Shown here in pieces: positions 17,996-25,052 of a stretch of DNA of 38,521 nt. Position 1 is the stretch's first letter. Each line of letters begins with the position of its first letter. The position numbers and the translations under genes are program-made. The notes beneath the pieces were generated by a model. The model was not told the DNA's origin, did no database searches, and saw nothing but the letters and a program-made list of their open reading frames with translations. Source of the stretch: Rickettsiales bacterium (GTDB lineage Bacteria; Pseudomonadota; Alphaproteobacteria; Rickettsiales; BLZN01); assembly GCA_014132315.1 (NCBI GenBank), contig BLZN01000048.1, positions 1 to 38,521 of the forward strand, written 5' to 3'.

Positions 17996-19846
17996 TCACA
18001 AAGCCAAAATTCCTTCATCTGTAATTAACCTAAACGATATTCTGACTTCCGTGCCTTTGTCAGGCACGCTATTGATACTTATTACGCCGCCTTGCATTTC
18101 AATGAATTTTTTTGCTAGCGACAGGCCAAGCCCTATGCCTTCAAATTTTCTGTCTAGCCCTGTGTCTAGCTGAGTGAAGTTGACGAAAGCTGCGTTGATT
18201 TCTGCTTTGTTCATGCCACATCCGGTATCTTTGATGTTAATTTCTAAGAACGTTCCACGTTCTGTTTTGGTTTTTAGAATGGAGATGGTTATATGTCCTT
18301 CTGCTTTGGTGAATTTTATTGCATTGGAAAAAATGTGCATCAATGCGCGCTTGATTGCATACTGGTCAATAGTTAAACTTGGCAGCTTTTCTGGGAATGT
18401 ATAGGAAATCTTAATATTTTTATTTTTAATTTCTGGGGCAAAATTCTCCACCACATTTTTTATTAGCCTGTCTATTCTGGTGGGGGATTTATGTATATTG
18501 AGCATGTTAGATTCTGCTCTGGCAACGTCAATGATGTCATTTATAATAGAGACCAGGTGCTTGCCAGAATTATAGATATCATAGCTATATTCTATATATT
18601 TTCGGTTATTAATAGGGCCAAACATCTGATTGTGGATTGCTTCTGCAAATGCTACTACAATGTTCAGGGGGGTCTTGAGCTCATGGCTGATGCAGGCAAT
18701 AAACTCAGACTTAAGTTTATTTGCACTTTCTGCCTCCATGCTCTTTTTTTCTAATTGTGTTTTTATTTGCTTAATTTCATTTATATATTTAATAACTGCC
18801 TGTAACTGATTAGCTAAAGTTTTAACTTCATATATCTTAACTTGCGGAATTTGGATGTTGCTTTCGCCTTGTGATATTTTATCTGCAATTTCAGCCAGCT
18901 TTGTTATTGGGGTTACTATGTGCGTTCTTACTTTGACTAACAGCAGACCAAAAAAGGTAATAATGACAAAAATTTCAATTGCCTTTAGCAATAATTTCTT
19001 TAATATTTTTTCTCTAATTATGTCTTGGTTATAATTTATTAATAAATTATATGGATATTTATCTATTTTATGAATATAGTAAAATTTTGTTAGCCCATCT
19101 CGGATATATGTTAAGCGATGCCTATTTTGACTTATTTTGTGCATTGCTCTAGTTATTATTTTATCTGTACCTGTTTTTTGTTTTGCATTGAATTCTGATA
19201 TTGGCTTATATTTTCTATCTAGTAAGGTAAAATCTAATCCATCATTGCGCATTTTATTGATTATATTTTGCTTAATTTGTTTTAAGGATACGTCCAAGAT
19301 CAATATTCCCAGATGTTGCTGATCTTGATCGCTAGATAGACCTATGGCATACGACACTATTCGCTCGCCTTGCAGCATGCTAAACTCTATATTTGGATTT
19401 ATTTGTACTACACTAGGAGAGAGCATGGCCTTATGCATAAACTCTGTGATTTCTATCTTATTGGGCTCACGAAGGACACCATAATCACTATTAACTTCTT
19501 CTTTAAAATCAGAATCGATCCATTTAATAACGCTATTTGCAAGGGTGCTATTTGGCGTCTTGTTTATGATAAATAAATCTAAAATGTTAGCAATATAATC
19601 CAGATTTTGATGATCTTGATTGATCAAAGATAGCGCACAGCGCATTATGTATTCGATGTGATCGAACAAGGATGACATCGAATCATCCACTTTTATTGAT
19701 GCTGATTCTAGGATATTAATTGCATTTTTGGTTTCTATTTTATAGATTTTATAAACAAGGATACAGTATAGGATTATGCCCAATATTATCATAATGCTTA
19801 TTATGACGCGGAAGCCTCTAGCTATTGATGTGGCATTTTTCTGCAT
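17996..19846 (-). CDS. Membrane sensor histidine kinase, PleC-like
   Basis: The 616-aa kinase has a membrane helix at about 12-34, an extracytoplasmic sensor of about 250 residues resembling a CACHE/PDC domain, a second helix at about 286-306, a HAMP-like linker (VTPITKLAEIADKISQGE), a coiled coil, a HisKA domain with phospho-acceptor His388 in ISHELKTPLN, and an HATPase domain with IKDTGCGM and GIGLGLSLAKKF. The segment after the histidine (FGPINNRKYIEYSYDI, then ISGKHL-like and INDIIDVARAES) closely follows PleC of alphaproteobacteria. No response regulator is adjacent, so it is an orphan. Likely a cell-cycle or developmental regulator; the ligand is unknown. It converges with gcvPB. Confidence 0.88.
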   Translation of the reverse strand: MQKNATSIARGFRVIISIMIILGIILYCILVYKIYKIETKNAINILESASIKVDDSMSSLFDHIEYIMRCALSLINQDHQNLDYIANILDLFIINKTPNSTLANSVIKWIDSDFKEEVNSDYGVLREPNKIEITEFMHKAMLSPSVVQINPNIEFSMLQGERIVSYAIGLSSDQDQQHLGILILDVSLKQIKQNIINKMRNDGLDFTLLDRKYKPISEFNAKQKTGTDKIITRAMHKISQNRHRLTYIRDGLTKFYYIHKIDKYPYNLLINYNQDIIREKILKKLLLKAIEIFVIITFFGLLLVKVRTHIVTPITKLAEIADKISQGESNIQIPQVKIYEVKTLANQLQAVIKYINEIKQIKTQLEKKSMEAESANKLKSEFIACISHELKTPLNIVVAFAEAIHNQMFGPINNRKYIEYSYDIYNSGKHLVSIINDIIDVARAESNMLNIHKSPTRIDRLIKNVVENFAPEIKNKNIKISYTFPEKLPSLTIDQYAIKRALMHIFSNAIKFTKAEGHITISILKTKTERGTFLEINIKDTGCGMNKAEINAAFVNFTQLDTGLDRKFEGIGLGLSLAKKFIEMQGGVISINSVPDKGTEVRISFRLITDEGILAL

Positions 19847-19911
19847 CCTTCTTTTTGATATATGTCTAATGTATAATATTTACTAGCTTAACCAAATGAT
19901 ACATCTAATAA

Positions 19912-20553
19912 ATGGGCATGGCAACTGATTTTGAGCTGCTTTTTGCTAGGTTTGCGGCGCGAAATCCTGATCCTGGCACGGAGTTATTTTCTACTAACCA
20001 TTATACTTTGTTGGTTGCTGTTGTGCTTTCTGCGCAAGCTACTGATGTTAGCGTCAATAAGGTAACTAAGAGGCTATTCAAAATTGCCGATACCCCTGAG
20101 AAAATGCTGAATTTGGGGCAGCAGAAGCTGAAACAGCATATCAAGACCATAGGTTTGTTTAATAATAAAGCCAAAAATATAGTTGCTTTAAGCGAGATTT
20201 TGCTGGAGCGTTTCAGTGGCAAAGTGCCAGCAGATTTTGATCAGCTGCTCAGCTTGCCCGGTGTTGGCCGTAAAACAGCTCATGTGATGTTGAATTGCGC
20301 TTTTGATGGAGATAATATCGCAGTTGACACTCATGTTTTCAGGGTGAGCAACAGAATAGGAATAATAAAAGCGCGGAATGTCCAAGCAGCAGAGAGGGCT
20401 CTGAAAAAGACAATACCCAAAAAGTGGGCGAAACGCGCTCATCATTGGTTGGTGCTGCACGGCAGATATATCTGCAAAGCGAGGAATCCTGCTTGCCAGG
20501 ATTGTTTTATCAATGATTTGTGTGACTATTACCGCAAGTCTGGCTTGAAATAG
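19912..20553 (+). CDS. nth: Endonuclease III (DNA glycosylase/AP lyase)
   Basis: Removes oxidised pyrimidines and nicks abasic sites in base excision repair. The 213-aa protein has the helix-hairpin-helix LPGVGRKTA (115-123) with catalytic Lys121, the catalytic Asp139 in AVDTHVFR, and the C-terminal 4Fe-4S loop with Cys188, Cys195, Cys198 and Cys204 in the standard C-x6-C-x2-C-x5-C spacing. Two in-frame ATGs (residues 1 and 3) are possible starts. Divergent from the histidine kinase across 65 bp and convergent with tmk. Confidence 0.96.
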   Translation: MGMATDFELLFARFAARNPDPGTELFSTNHYTLLVAVVLSAQATDVSVNKVTKRLFKIADTPEKMLNLGQQKLKQHIKTIGLFNNKAKNIVALSEILLERFSGKVPADFDQLLSLPGVGRKTAHVMLNCAFDGDNIAVDTHVFRVSNRIGIIKARNVQAAERALKKTIPKKWAKRAHHWLVLHGRYICKARNPACQDCFINDLCDYYRKSGLK

Positions 20554-20614
20554 ACAGATTTTGAAGTAGATAAGCGCTTTATGTTCAAAGTTTGGTCTAT
20601 TTTATTGCGTTATT

Positions 20615-21238
20615 TCACTCTATTTTTAGCTGAGTATGACTGGATAATATGCTAGTGATTTGCGCATGAATGCTCTGCGCATCATTGTCAGCCTTTATTA
20701 GGTGGCAGCGTTTTTGGCGGCTAATCTCCAAGAATCCTTTTCGCACCCTCTGATAAAAACTCACATCCATTTGATCGTAGCGGTTATTGCTCACCTGGCG
20801 CACTTTAATTCTCGCGGCGCATTTTTCGGGCGCCATATCCAAGATAAAAGTTATGTCTGGTTGTATTGCGCTGAACAATATTTCGTTGATTGCTTTAATT
20901 ATCCGCATATCTATTCCCTGGCCATAGCCCTGATATGCTATGGTGGAGTCTATATAGCGATCGCAGATGACTATGTCGCCATCCATGAGTGAGGGTATGA
21001 TCAGTCCTTGCAGATGCTCATATCTGGAGGCACTATATAGCAGCAGTTCGGTTATTTTTTGCCATTTGCCTGATCCAAGCAAAATTTCCCTGATTGCCTC
21101 CGCGCTTTCAGTGCCTCCTGGCTCATGGGTTAGGATGATTTTTCTGCCCAGTTTTTCTAGTTTCTTGTCCAGCAACTGCGCCTGAGTTGTTTTGCCCACG
21201 CCGTCGCATCCTTCGAAACTAATAAAAAATCCTTGCAC
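20615..21238 (-). CDS. tmk: Thymidylate kinase
   Basis: Phosphorylates dTMP to dTDP. The 207-aa length is normal. The P-loop is FEGCDGVGKTT (8-18), followed by THEPGGT, the DRY-type motif CDRYIDSTIAYQG, and a lid region with ARIKVRQ. Start is set by family length and by the P-loop position. The gene lies just downstream of tRNA-Arg on the same strand, only 22 bp from its 3' end, so the two may share a transcript. Confidence 0.95.
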   Translation of the reverse strand: MQGFFISFEGCDGVGKTTQAQLLDKKLEKLGRKIILTHEPGGTESAEAIREILLGSGKWQKITELLLYSASRYEHLQGLIIPSLMDGDIVICDRYIDSTIAYQGYGQGIDMRIIKAINEILFSAIQPDITFILDMAPEKCAARIKVRQVSNNRYDQMDVSFYQRVRKGFLEISRQKRCHLIKADNDAQSIHAQITSILSSHTQLKIE

Positions 21239-21260
21239 TATTTTAGCATTTTTTTAAAAG

Positions 21261-21334
21261 TGCGCCCTGGAGGATTTGAACCTCCGACCCACAGCTTAGA
21301 AGGCTGTTGCTCTATCCAGCTGAGCTAAGGGCGC
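21261..21334 (-). tRNA. tRNA-Arg (anticodon UCU)
   Basis: The minus strand folds as a full cloverleaf: acceptor GCGCCCT pairing with AGGGCGC, D-arm stem GCTC/GAGC, anticodon stem ACAGC/GCTGT with loop CTTCTAA (anticodon TCT), variable GGGTC, and T-arm GGAGG/CCTCC with loop TTCAAAT. Discriminator base A; the CCA end is not encoded. It decodes AGA and AGG. The gene precedes the AT-rich accessory region by about 1 kb; tRNA-Arg genes are frequent integration sites, but no flanking duplication of its 3' end was found. Confidence 0.96.
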
Positions 21335-21402
21335 GCCGGTAAATCTTTAATACATATATAGCATTTACGCCTTGTTACAACAAGCTATTAGCGCTTGATA
21401 TA

Positions 21403-21432
21403 TTGACTTAGTAGGTATAGTGTTTTTATAGA
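21403..21432 (+). promoter_or_regulatory. Putative sigma70-type promoter of the PgpA-like gene
   Basis: TTGACT (21403-21408) and TATAGA (21427-21432) are spaced by 18 bp and lie 38 bp before the chosen start codon. An overlapping alternative is TTGATA/TATAGT with a 15-bp spacer. A small dyad, CTTGTT-AC-AACAAG (21371-21384), lies upstream. Confidence 0.35.
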
Positions 21433-21470
21433 CCTTAGTGAGCTTAGTAAAAATAATTAGGAGTTTTTTC

Positions 21471-22346
21471 ATGCGGTTCATCAAGCAGCTTGTCAGCAGA
21501 TTGCTACCTGCAGCTACAATTTCAACTTGTCTCGGGATTGGTTTTTTACCTGACTGGCAAAGGCACTGGGCTGCTGTTTTTGCCATGCTTATATCTGGAA
21601 TCATTGTTTATTTTCTTGATGGCTTCCGCAGTGACAATTATTTAATAGCAGCAATGCCGCTGACGCTGCTCGCAGTAGTATTTTTTATTTTGGGCTTGGC
21701 TTCTATTTTTTTATACAGAATGAGAAGGGAAGATATCGAAGATAAGCTGGTCATTGATGTTTTTGTCGGACAGGTTTTGGTAGCTGCTTTGTCTGTGCCG
21801 GCTACGGTTGAGATATGCAAGGTTTGCATGCTGCTATTTAAATTTCTGTGTGACAATATATTTTATTGTGCCAGCTGGTTTTATGTTCTAGCAAATGGCA
21901 TATTTTTGTTTGCGATTCCTTATTCTACTTTCCGTTTCTTTGACATAGTCAATTTTTGGCCCGGATCTTGGTTTGCAGTTGTGTATAACAGTGCATGGGC
22001 ACGCATGTCGGTGGGTTTAAGCGGGGTATTCTACTCCATATTTTTACTTTACGCAGTATCTTTTATGTTTTTAGATTTGAGCCTGCTGGACGTAATACAG
22101 TTTTTCCGTGATATCTTCTTTGGCGCAGTGCTCAACTTTGATCTTTGGTATAAATATGGCATTGGGGCTTATGATTATCTTACTAATGATGCGCTGTTTG
22201 ACCTTATTGACAAAATTGGCCTAAGAGATCTGCTAGAGAATTATGGAATATTAGACAAATTGGGCATTGGCACAATTGAAACTCCCGGGGTGGAGATCGA
22301 AAGCTTGGATGATGTTATAAAGGACATGGATAAGCAGCAGCCTTAG
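21471..22346 (+). CDS. PgpA-like (phosphatidylglycerophosphatase A family) membrane protein with degenerate active site
   Basis: The ATG at 21471 is chosen because TTAGGAG (21457-21463) lies 7 bp before it; a GTG at 21438 would add 11 residues without a ribosome site. The 291-aa product has several membrane segments (about 11-27, 33-49, 57-81, 98-118, 132-150, 178-202). Its order of motifs follows PgpA: LGIGFLPDWQRHWAAV at the start, LVIDVFVGQ where PgpA has IVIDEVVG, and FRFFDIVNFWPGSW where PgpA has FR.FDI.KPWP. However, the Glu of the IDE motif is Val, and the LDD..AG segment after the FDI.KPWP motif reads GLSGVFYS without acids. The C-terminal about 85 residues are an acidic, soluble extension absent from normal PgpA (about 165 aa). 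So it is probably not a working phosphatase; the family link is by eye. Confidence 0.55.
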   Translation: MRFIKQLVSRLLPAATISTCLGIGFLPDWQRHWAAVFAMLISGIIVYFLDGFRSDNYLIAAMPLTLLAVVFFILGLASIFLYRMRREDIEDKLVIDVFVGQVLVAALSVPATVEICKVCMLLFKFLCDNIFYCASWFYVLANGIFLFAIPYSTFRFFDIVNFWPGSWFAVVYNSAWARMSVGLSGVFYSIFLLYAVSFMFLDLSLLDVIQFFRDIFFGAVLNFDLWYKYGIGAYDYLTNDALFDLIDKIGLRDLLENYGILDKLGIGTIETPGVEIESLDDVIKDMDKQQP

Positions 22347-22575
22347 AGCTTGATTATGGATATTAGCGTGATTAGTAATGAATTGTGCTTTATTAGAGTG
22401 ATGTATTTGTATTATATACAGTAAGATTTTATCATATAAATATTAGATTTATCTACTATAATGCTATGTTAACTATGAATAGCCGGTTATTTAAAATCTG
22501 TATTTATGCGATTTATACAGAAAATAGCTGGTTAATATAAAGGTATATTAATAAATTAGAAGTACCATATCATAA

Positions 22576-22956
22576 TATACCTCAAATAGATTTTTGAAAG
22601 AGTATTCTGATTATTTATTAGAAAAATTAAGAGTTAAATCATTTGATGATAAACTTACCATATTGAATAAATTCCTCATTTGTGCAAATGTGATATTTAA
22701 AATCAGGTTTGTAAAATAATAAGAAAAACACTCTAAAAATGTTCTAACCGAAAATGATTTTCTGAAATTAACAAATAAAATTAAATAAAATAAAGATTTA
22801 CACACAGAAAATATTATAGAAGCTTTGGTTAATAACGGAATAAGAATTCCAGAGCTGAGGTTTGTCAAAGCTGGGTCTATTATTAAAGGGTCATGCCTTA
22901 ATTTAAAAATTAATTTTTTCATTAATTTTTATATAATTTTATTGTTAGGACAATAA
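22576..22956 (+). pseudogene. Decayed reading frame of unknown family
   Basis: One plus-strand frame shows protein-like, Lys/Asn-rich composition for about 126 codons but is broken by stops at 22717, 22720 and 22786. Readable parts include EKLRVKSFDDKLTILNKF and ENIIEALVNNGIRIPELRF. No family recognised. An uninterrupted 103-codon frame exists on the opposite strand (22611-22922), but it looks like an antisense shadow of AT-rich coding DNA. The codon style resembles the other plus-strand genes of this island. Confidence 0.4.
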
Positions 22957-22970
22957 TAGAGTAAATAATA

Positions 22971-23315
22971 ATGAAAAGTTATAGTGAGTATAGAGAATTT
23001 AGTGGAGTTTTAGGAAGCGATGAACTAAAGGCAGAAGCTTTTTTGTTAAATTACCTTTCATTTAAATTGTCTGTATTGGGATTGGATATAGCAGAAAAGG
23101 AATTATTGCAATCTCCTCTATTTATTAAAGAAGTAGCTAGCTTAATAACTTTTTTACATGATTTACATGGTGACATTTATTTAGATGTAGAAGGTGCTGC
23201 TCTTGATGGTTATAGAACTCCAGATGAGCCAGGATACAAAATACTTAATATTTTAACTATTTTATGTTACTATTATATTAACAATATAATAAATACAACA
23301 CAAAAAGGAGTATAA
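22971..23315 (+). CDS. Uncharacterised 114-aa protein
   Basis: I do not recognise it. The product is predicted helical and soluble, with a hydrophobic C-terminal stretch (KILNILTILCYYYINNIIN). It has no signal peptide. The sequence before the ATG has no clear ribosome site. Codon use is strongly AT-biased, unlike the housekeeping genes of the window and like the 305-aa gene downstream. Its last codons contain a perfect dyad (TATTATATT-AAC-AATATAATA, 23271-23291), and its stop codon TAA overlaps the leader of the first of the three tandem short reading frames. Confidence 0.55.
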   Translation: MKSYSEYREFSGVLGSDELKAEAFLLNYLSFKLSVLGLDIAEKELLQSPLFIKEVASLITFLHDLHGDIYLDVEGAALDGYRTPDEPGYKILNILTILCYYYINNIINTTQKGV

Positions 23316-23317
23316 TC

Positions 23318-23572
23318 ATGACCACAAATATTCTTGAACCTTTTTCGTTATCGCTCAAATCCGCCATACCGGTTGAGTATTATATATAAGATGCAAATTA
23401 TGAGTGCGGATCCCCACACGTCGTATACATGATTGATGATATTGCGAAAGCTTATCAGCAGGACTTGCCATACCTTATTGACGTTACTATGAACCCTCAT
23501 ACCGTGGTTGACGCAAATCATTCACAAGTACACACACAACTAACTTTTGATATGTACGAATATTATTTATAG
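23318..23572 (+). CDS. Short reading frame A, 84 codons, interrupted by an in-frame TAA at codon 24
   Basis: Starts at an ATG 7 bp behind AGGAG (leader CAAAAAGGAGTATAATC). The first part encodes 23 residues ending IPVEYYI, then TAA (23387-23389), then 60 further open codons (DANYECGSPH... to MYEYYL) before TAG at 23570. The post-stop part has protein-like composition and aligns with the post-stop part of frame B, including SPH and DDI. Options are a 23-aa peptide only, a stop-readthrough product, separate translation of the second part, or a pseudogene. Function unknown. Confidence 0.45.
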
Positions 23573-23601
23573 AAGCACAAATTAGAAAAAGGAGAATAAC
23601 C

Positions 23602-23859
23602 ATGTCTAACATCGCCGACTTATCCGACATCGGCTACCACGTGGAATATTAAGAGGAGATCGCCTCCTCCCCACACGCCATAACACCCATCAGAACTGAC
23701 GATATATATCATTCATATAGATATTGGTATTACGCTGATGATATGAACTATGCGTATAGCCATAATGAGCCTTTCATGTGCCATATGAGTCTAACGACCA
23801 TCTCTACTGATCAGAATTACTACGCAGCTCTTGTAGAGATATTTCCTAGTTATTTTTAA
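23602..23859 (+). CDS. Short reading frame B, 85 codons, paralogue of A, interrupted by an in-frame TAA at codon 17
   Basis: Starts behind AAAAAGGAGAATAACC. Encodes 16 residues ending YHVEY, then TAA (23650-23652), then 68 open codons (EEIASSPHAI... to IFPSYF) to TAA at 23857. Shared with A are VEY before the stop, SPH and DDI after it, a P-[YF] segment followed by a D-x-N motif, and a terminal tyrosine-hydrophobic end; CCCCACACG is identical at DNA level. Directly after the stop, GAGGAG and CTCCTC (about 23653-23669) can form a hairpin around ATCGC. It is Tyr/His-rich and less AT-biased than its neighbours. Function unknown. Confidence 0.45.
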
Positions 23860-23878
23860 AAACGATTAACCACAACTC

Positions 23879-23912
23879 TGTACGTACAAATATATGTACG
23901 CATGTACGTACA
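23879..23912. promoter_or_regulatory. Twin TGTACGTACA palindromes, probable operator
   Basis: The 10-bp palindrome TGTACGTACA occurs at 23879-23888 and 23903-23912, with a half-matching TGTACGCA (23895-23902) between. The array lies immediately before the third ribosome-site cassette. Repeated short dyads in a spacer are typical of repressor binding sites; none were seen elsewhere in the window. The regulator is unknown. Confidence 0.45.
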
Positions 23913-23934
23913 ATAACCAAAAAGGAGTATAATC

Positions 23935-24012
23935 ATGTGCACAAATTTACTTGAAGGTTTTCGGTTAACGCATAGTACAAGAACCTGTTCATACAGGTGC
24001 CAGAAGAGGTAA
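23935..24012 (+). pseudogene. Short reading frame C, N-terminal duplicate of A
   Basis: The 20 bp up to and including its ATG (23918-23937) are identical to those of frame A (23301-23320), and the first codons remain similar (MTTNILEPFSL in A, MCTNLLEGFRL in C). Similarity stops after about 15 codons and the frame ends at TAA 24010 after 25 residues. Appears to be a truncated copy, or a short leader peptide for the 305-aa gene that follows. Confidence 0.4.
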
Positions 24013-24056
24013 CCATAAAGGGTCTTGCATGTTAAATTATACACAGGAAGCATTAA

Positions 24057-24974
24057 ATGATAGCGAATTTTCAATCTACCTACCTCTACAGCGTTCAGGA
24101 AATAAGCGCTGATTTTCAAGGAATATTGGATACGGTAAAGCAAGCTTTAGAGGAAGTATCTGAGAAATTACAGGAATATAAAGAGATATCTGATTTATTA
24201 AGTGATATAAAAAATCCAGAGGCAGAAAAATACATAAAATACCTAAGTGCTCAAAAAGGCAGAGATGCTCTCAAAGAAACGTTCAAAAATATAATTAAGC
24301 TCACAAAAGGCAAAATAAAAGCTTTGAGAGAGCAGGGATTAACACAAGATATGGAAGATAGGATTTTAAGTATAAAGGATGATAATGATATTAAAGAATT
24401 AACTAAAATTTTGAAAGACAATCTATTTGATAAATGTGATCCTGATAACCTTATTTACAATATGCCATTTAATAGACATCAGGATACAGAAAGTGAGACG
24501 ATATTCAACAATGTTTCTTATATAACAAAAGAGGGCATATTAGAGGCCACAAAGACTGCGCGTGATTTAGAGAGTGAGTATGATAAAATAATAGCAGATT
24601 GCTCCGATAAGCTTGAAGAAATAATTACTGGATTTAATCAAAAAATAATCCAGAGTGAAAATGATAAAACGGCTATGAAGCAAGATTATTATAATCAAGC
24701 ATTAAGAGAATATTTGGGGTATAAGATTGCATTGAGTGATGATTTAAGAATAAAAGCATATGTATATCATAAAGATTTACTTTATAAATTTATGTTAAAT
24801 ATAATAGAAAAATTATATATACTGGAAGGATTATCTGCTAAAGACATAAATGTAAAAGATATATGTGATTTTGTTACGCCTTTTGTAGCAGGAATGTGCC
24901 CAGAGGTAAATGAGTATCTCAATAAAGATGAGCAAAGCACTCCATCATTAATTGTATCTTCTGTAGAGCGGTAG
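24057..24974 (+). CDS. Uncharacterised 305-aa coiled-coil protein
   Basis: I do not recognise a family. The ATG has AGGAAG (24045-24050) 6 bp upstream. The product is almost entirely alpha-helical and highly charged, with heptad-like coiled coil around residues 20-60 (TVKQALEEVSEKLQEYKEI) and 165-210 (ARDLESEYDKIIADCSDKLEE). It has no signal peptide or membrane helix. Codon use is strongly AT-biased and differs from the T4SS and housekeeping genes, which suggests acquisition from elsewhere or relaxed selection. It converges with virD4, with a small hairpin between. A substrate of the neighbouring T4SS is a reasonable guess only. Confidence 0.65.
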   Translation: MIANFQSTYLYSVQEISADFQGILDTVKQALEEVSEKLQEYKEISDLLSDIKNPEAEKYIKYLSAQKGRDALKETFKNIIKLTKGKIKALREQGLTQDMEDRILSIKDDNDIKELTKILKDNLFDKCDPDNLIYNMPFNRHQDTESETIFNNVSYITKEGILEATKTARDLESEYDKIIADCSDKLEEIITGFNQKIIQSENDKTAMKQDYYNQALREYLGYKIALSDDLRIKAYVYHKDLLYKFMLNIIEKLYILEGLSAKDINVKDICDFVTPFVAGMCPEVNEYLNKDEQSTPSLIVSSVER

Positions 24975-24984
24975 CCACATAATA

Positions 24985-25001
24985 ATGTTAATGCTTAACA
25001 T
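24985..25001. terminator. Small hairpin between the 305-aa gene and virD4
   Basis: ATGTTAA and TTAACAT are perfectly complementary around TGC, 11 bp after the stop of the 305-aa gene and before the converging end of virD4. AT-rich and without a clear T-run, so only a weak terminator candidate. Confidence 0.3.
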
Positions 25002-25052
25002 AAATAATATTAATACTTTAAAATACTAGATTATATTATAATATGCATTATC

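Noticed and set aside
21261-21334. tRNA-Arg as the proven attachment site of the island
   Set aside because: No repeat of the tRNA 3' end was found at the far side of the island and no integrase gene is present in the window.
22611-22922. 103-codon minus-strand frame in the island
   Set aside because: Overlaps the decayed plus-strand frame whose Lys/Asn/Glu composition looks genuine; the minus translation is Phe/Leu/Ser-rich as expected of an antisense shadow.
23318-23859. Genome-wide reassignment of TAA to an amino acid
   Set aside because: TAA ends normal-length genes here, such as ybeY, sucA and glyS, exactly where their families end, so a global code change is excluded. Only local readthrough remains possible.
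23271-23912. CRISPR array
   Set aside because: The repeats are ribosome-site cassettes about 300 bp apart, each followed by a reading frame; no regular short repeat-spacer pattern exists.
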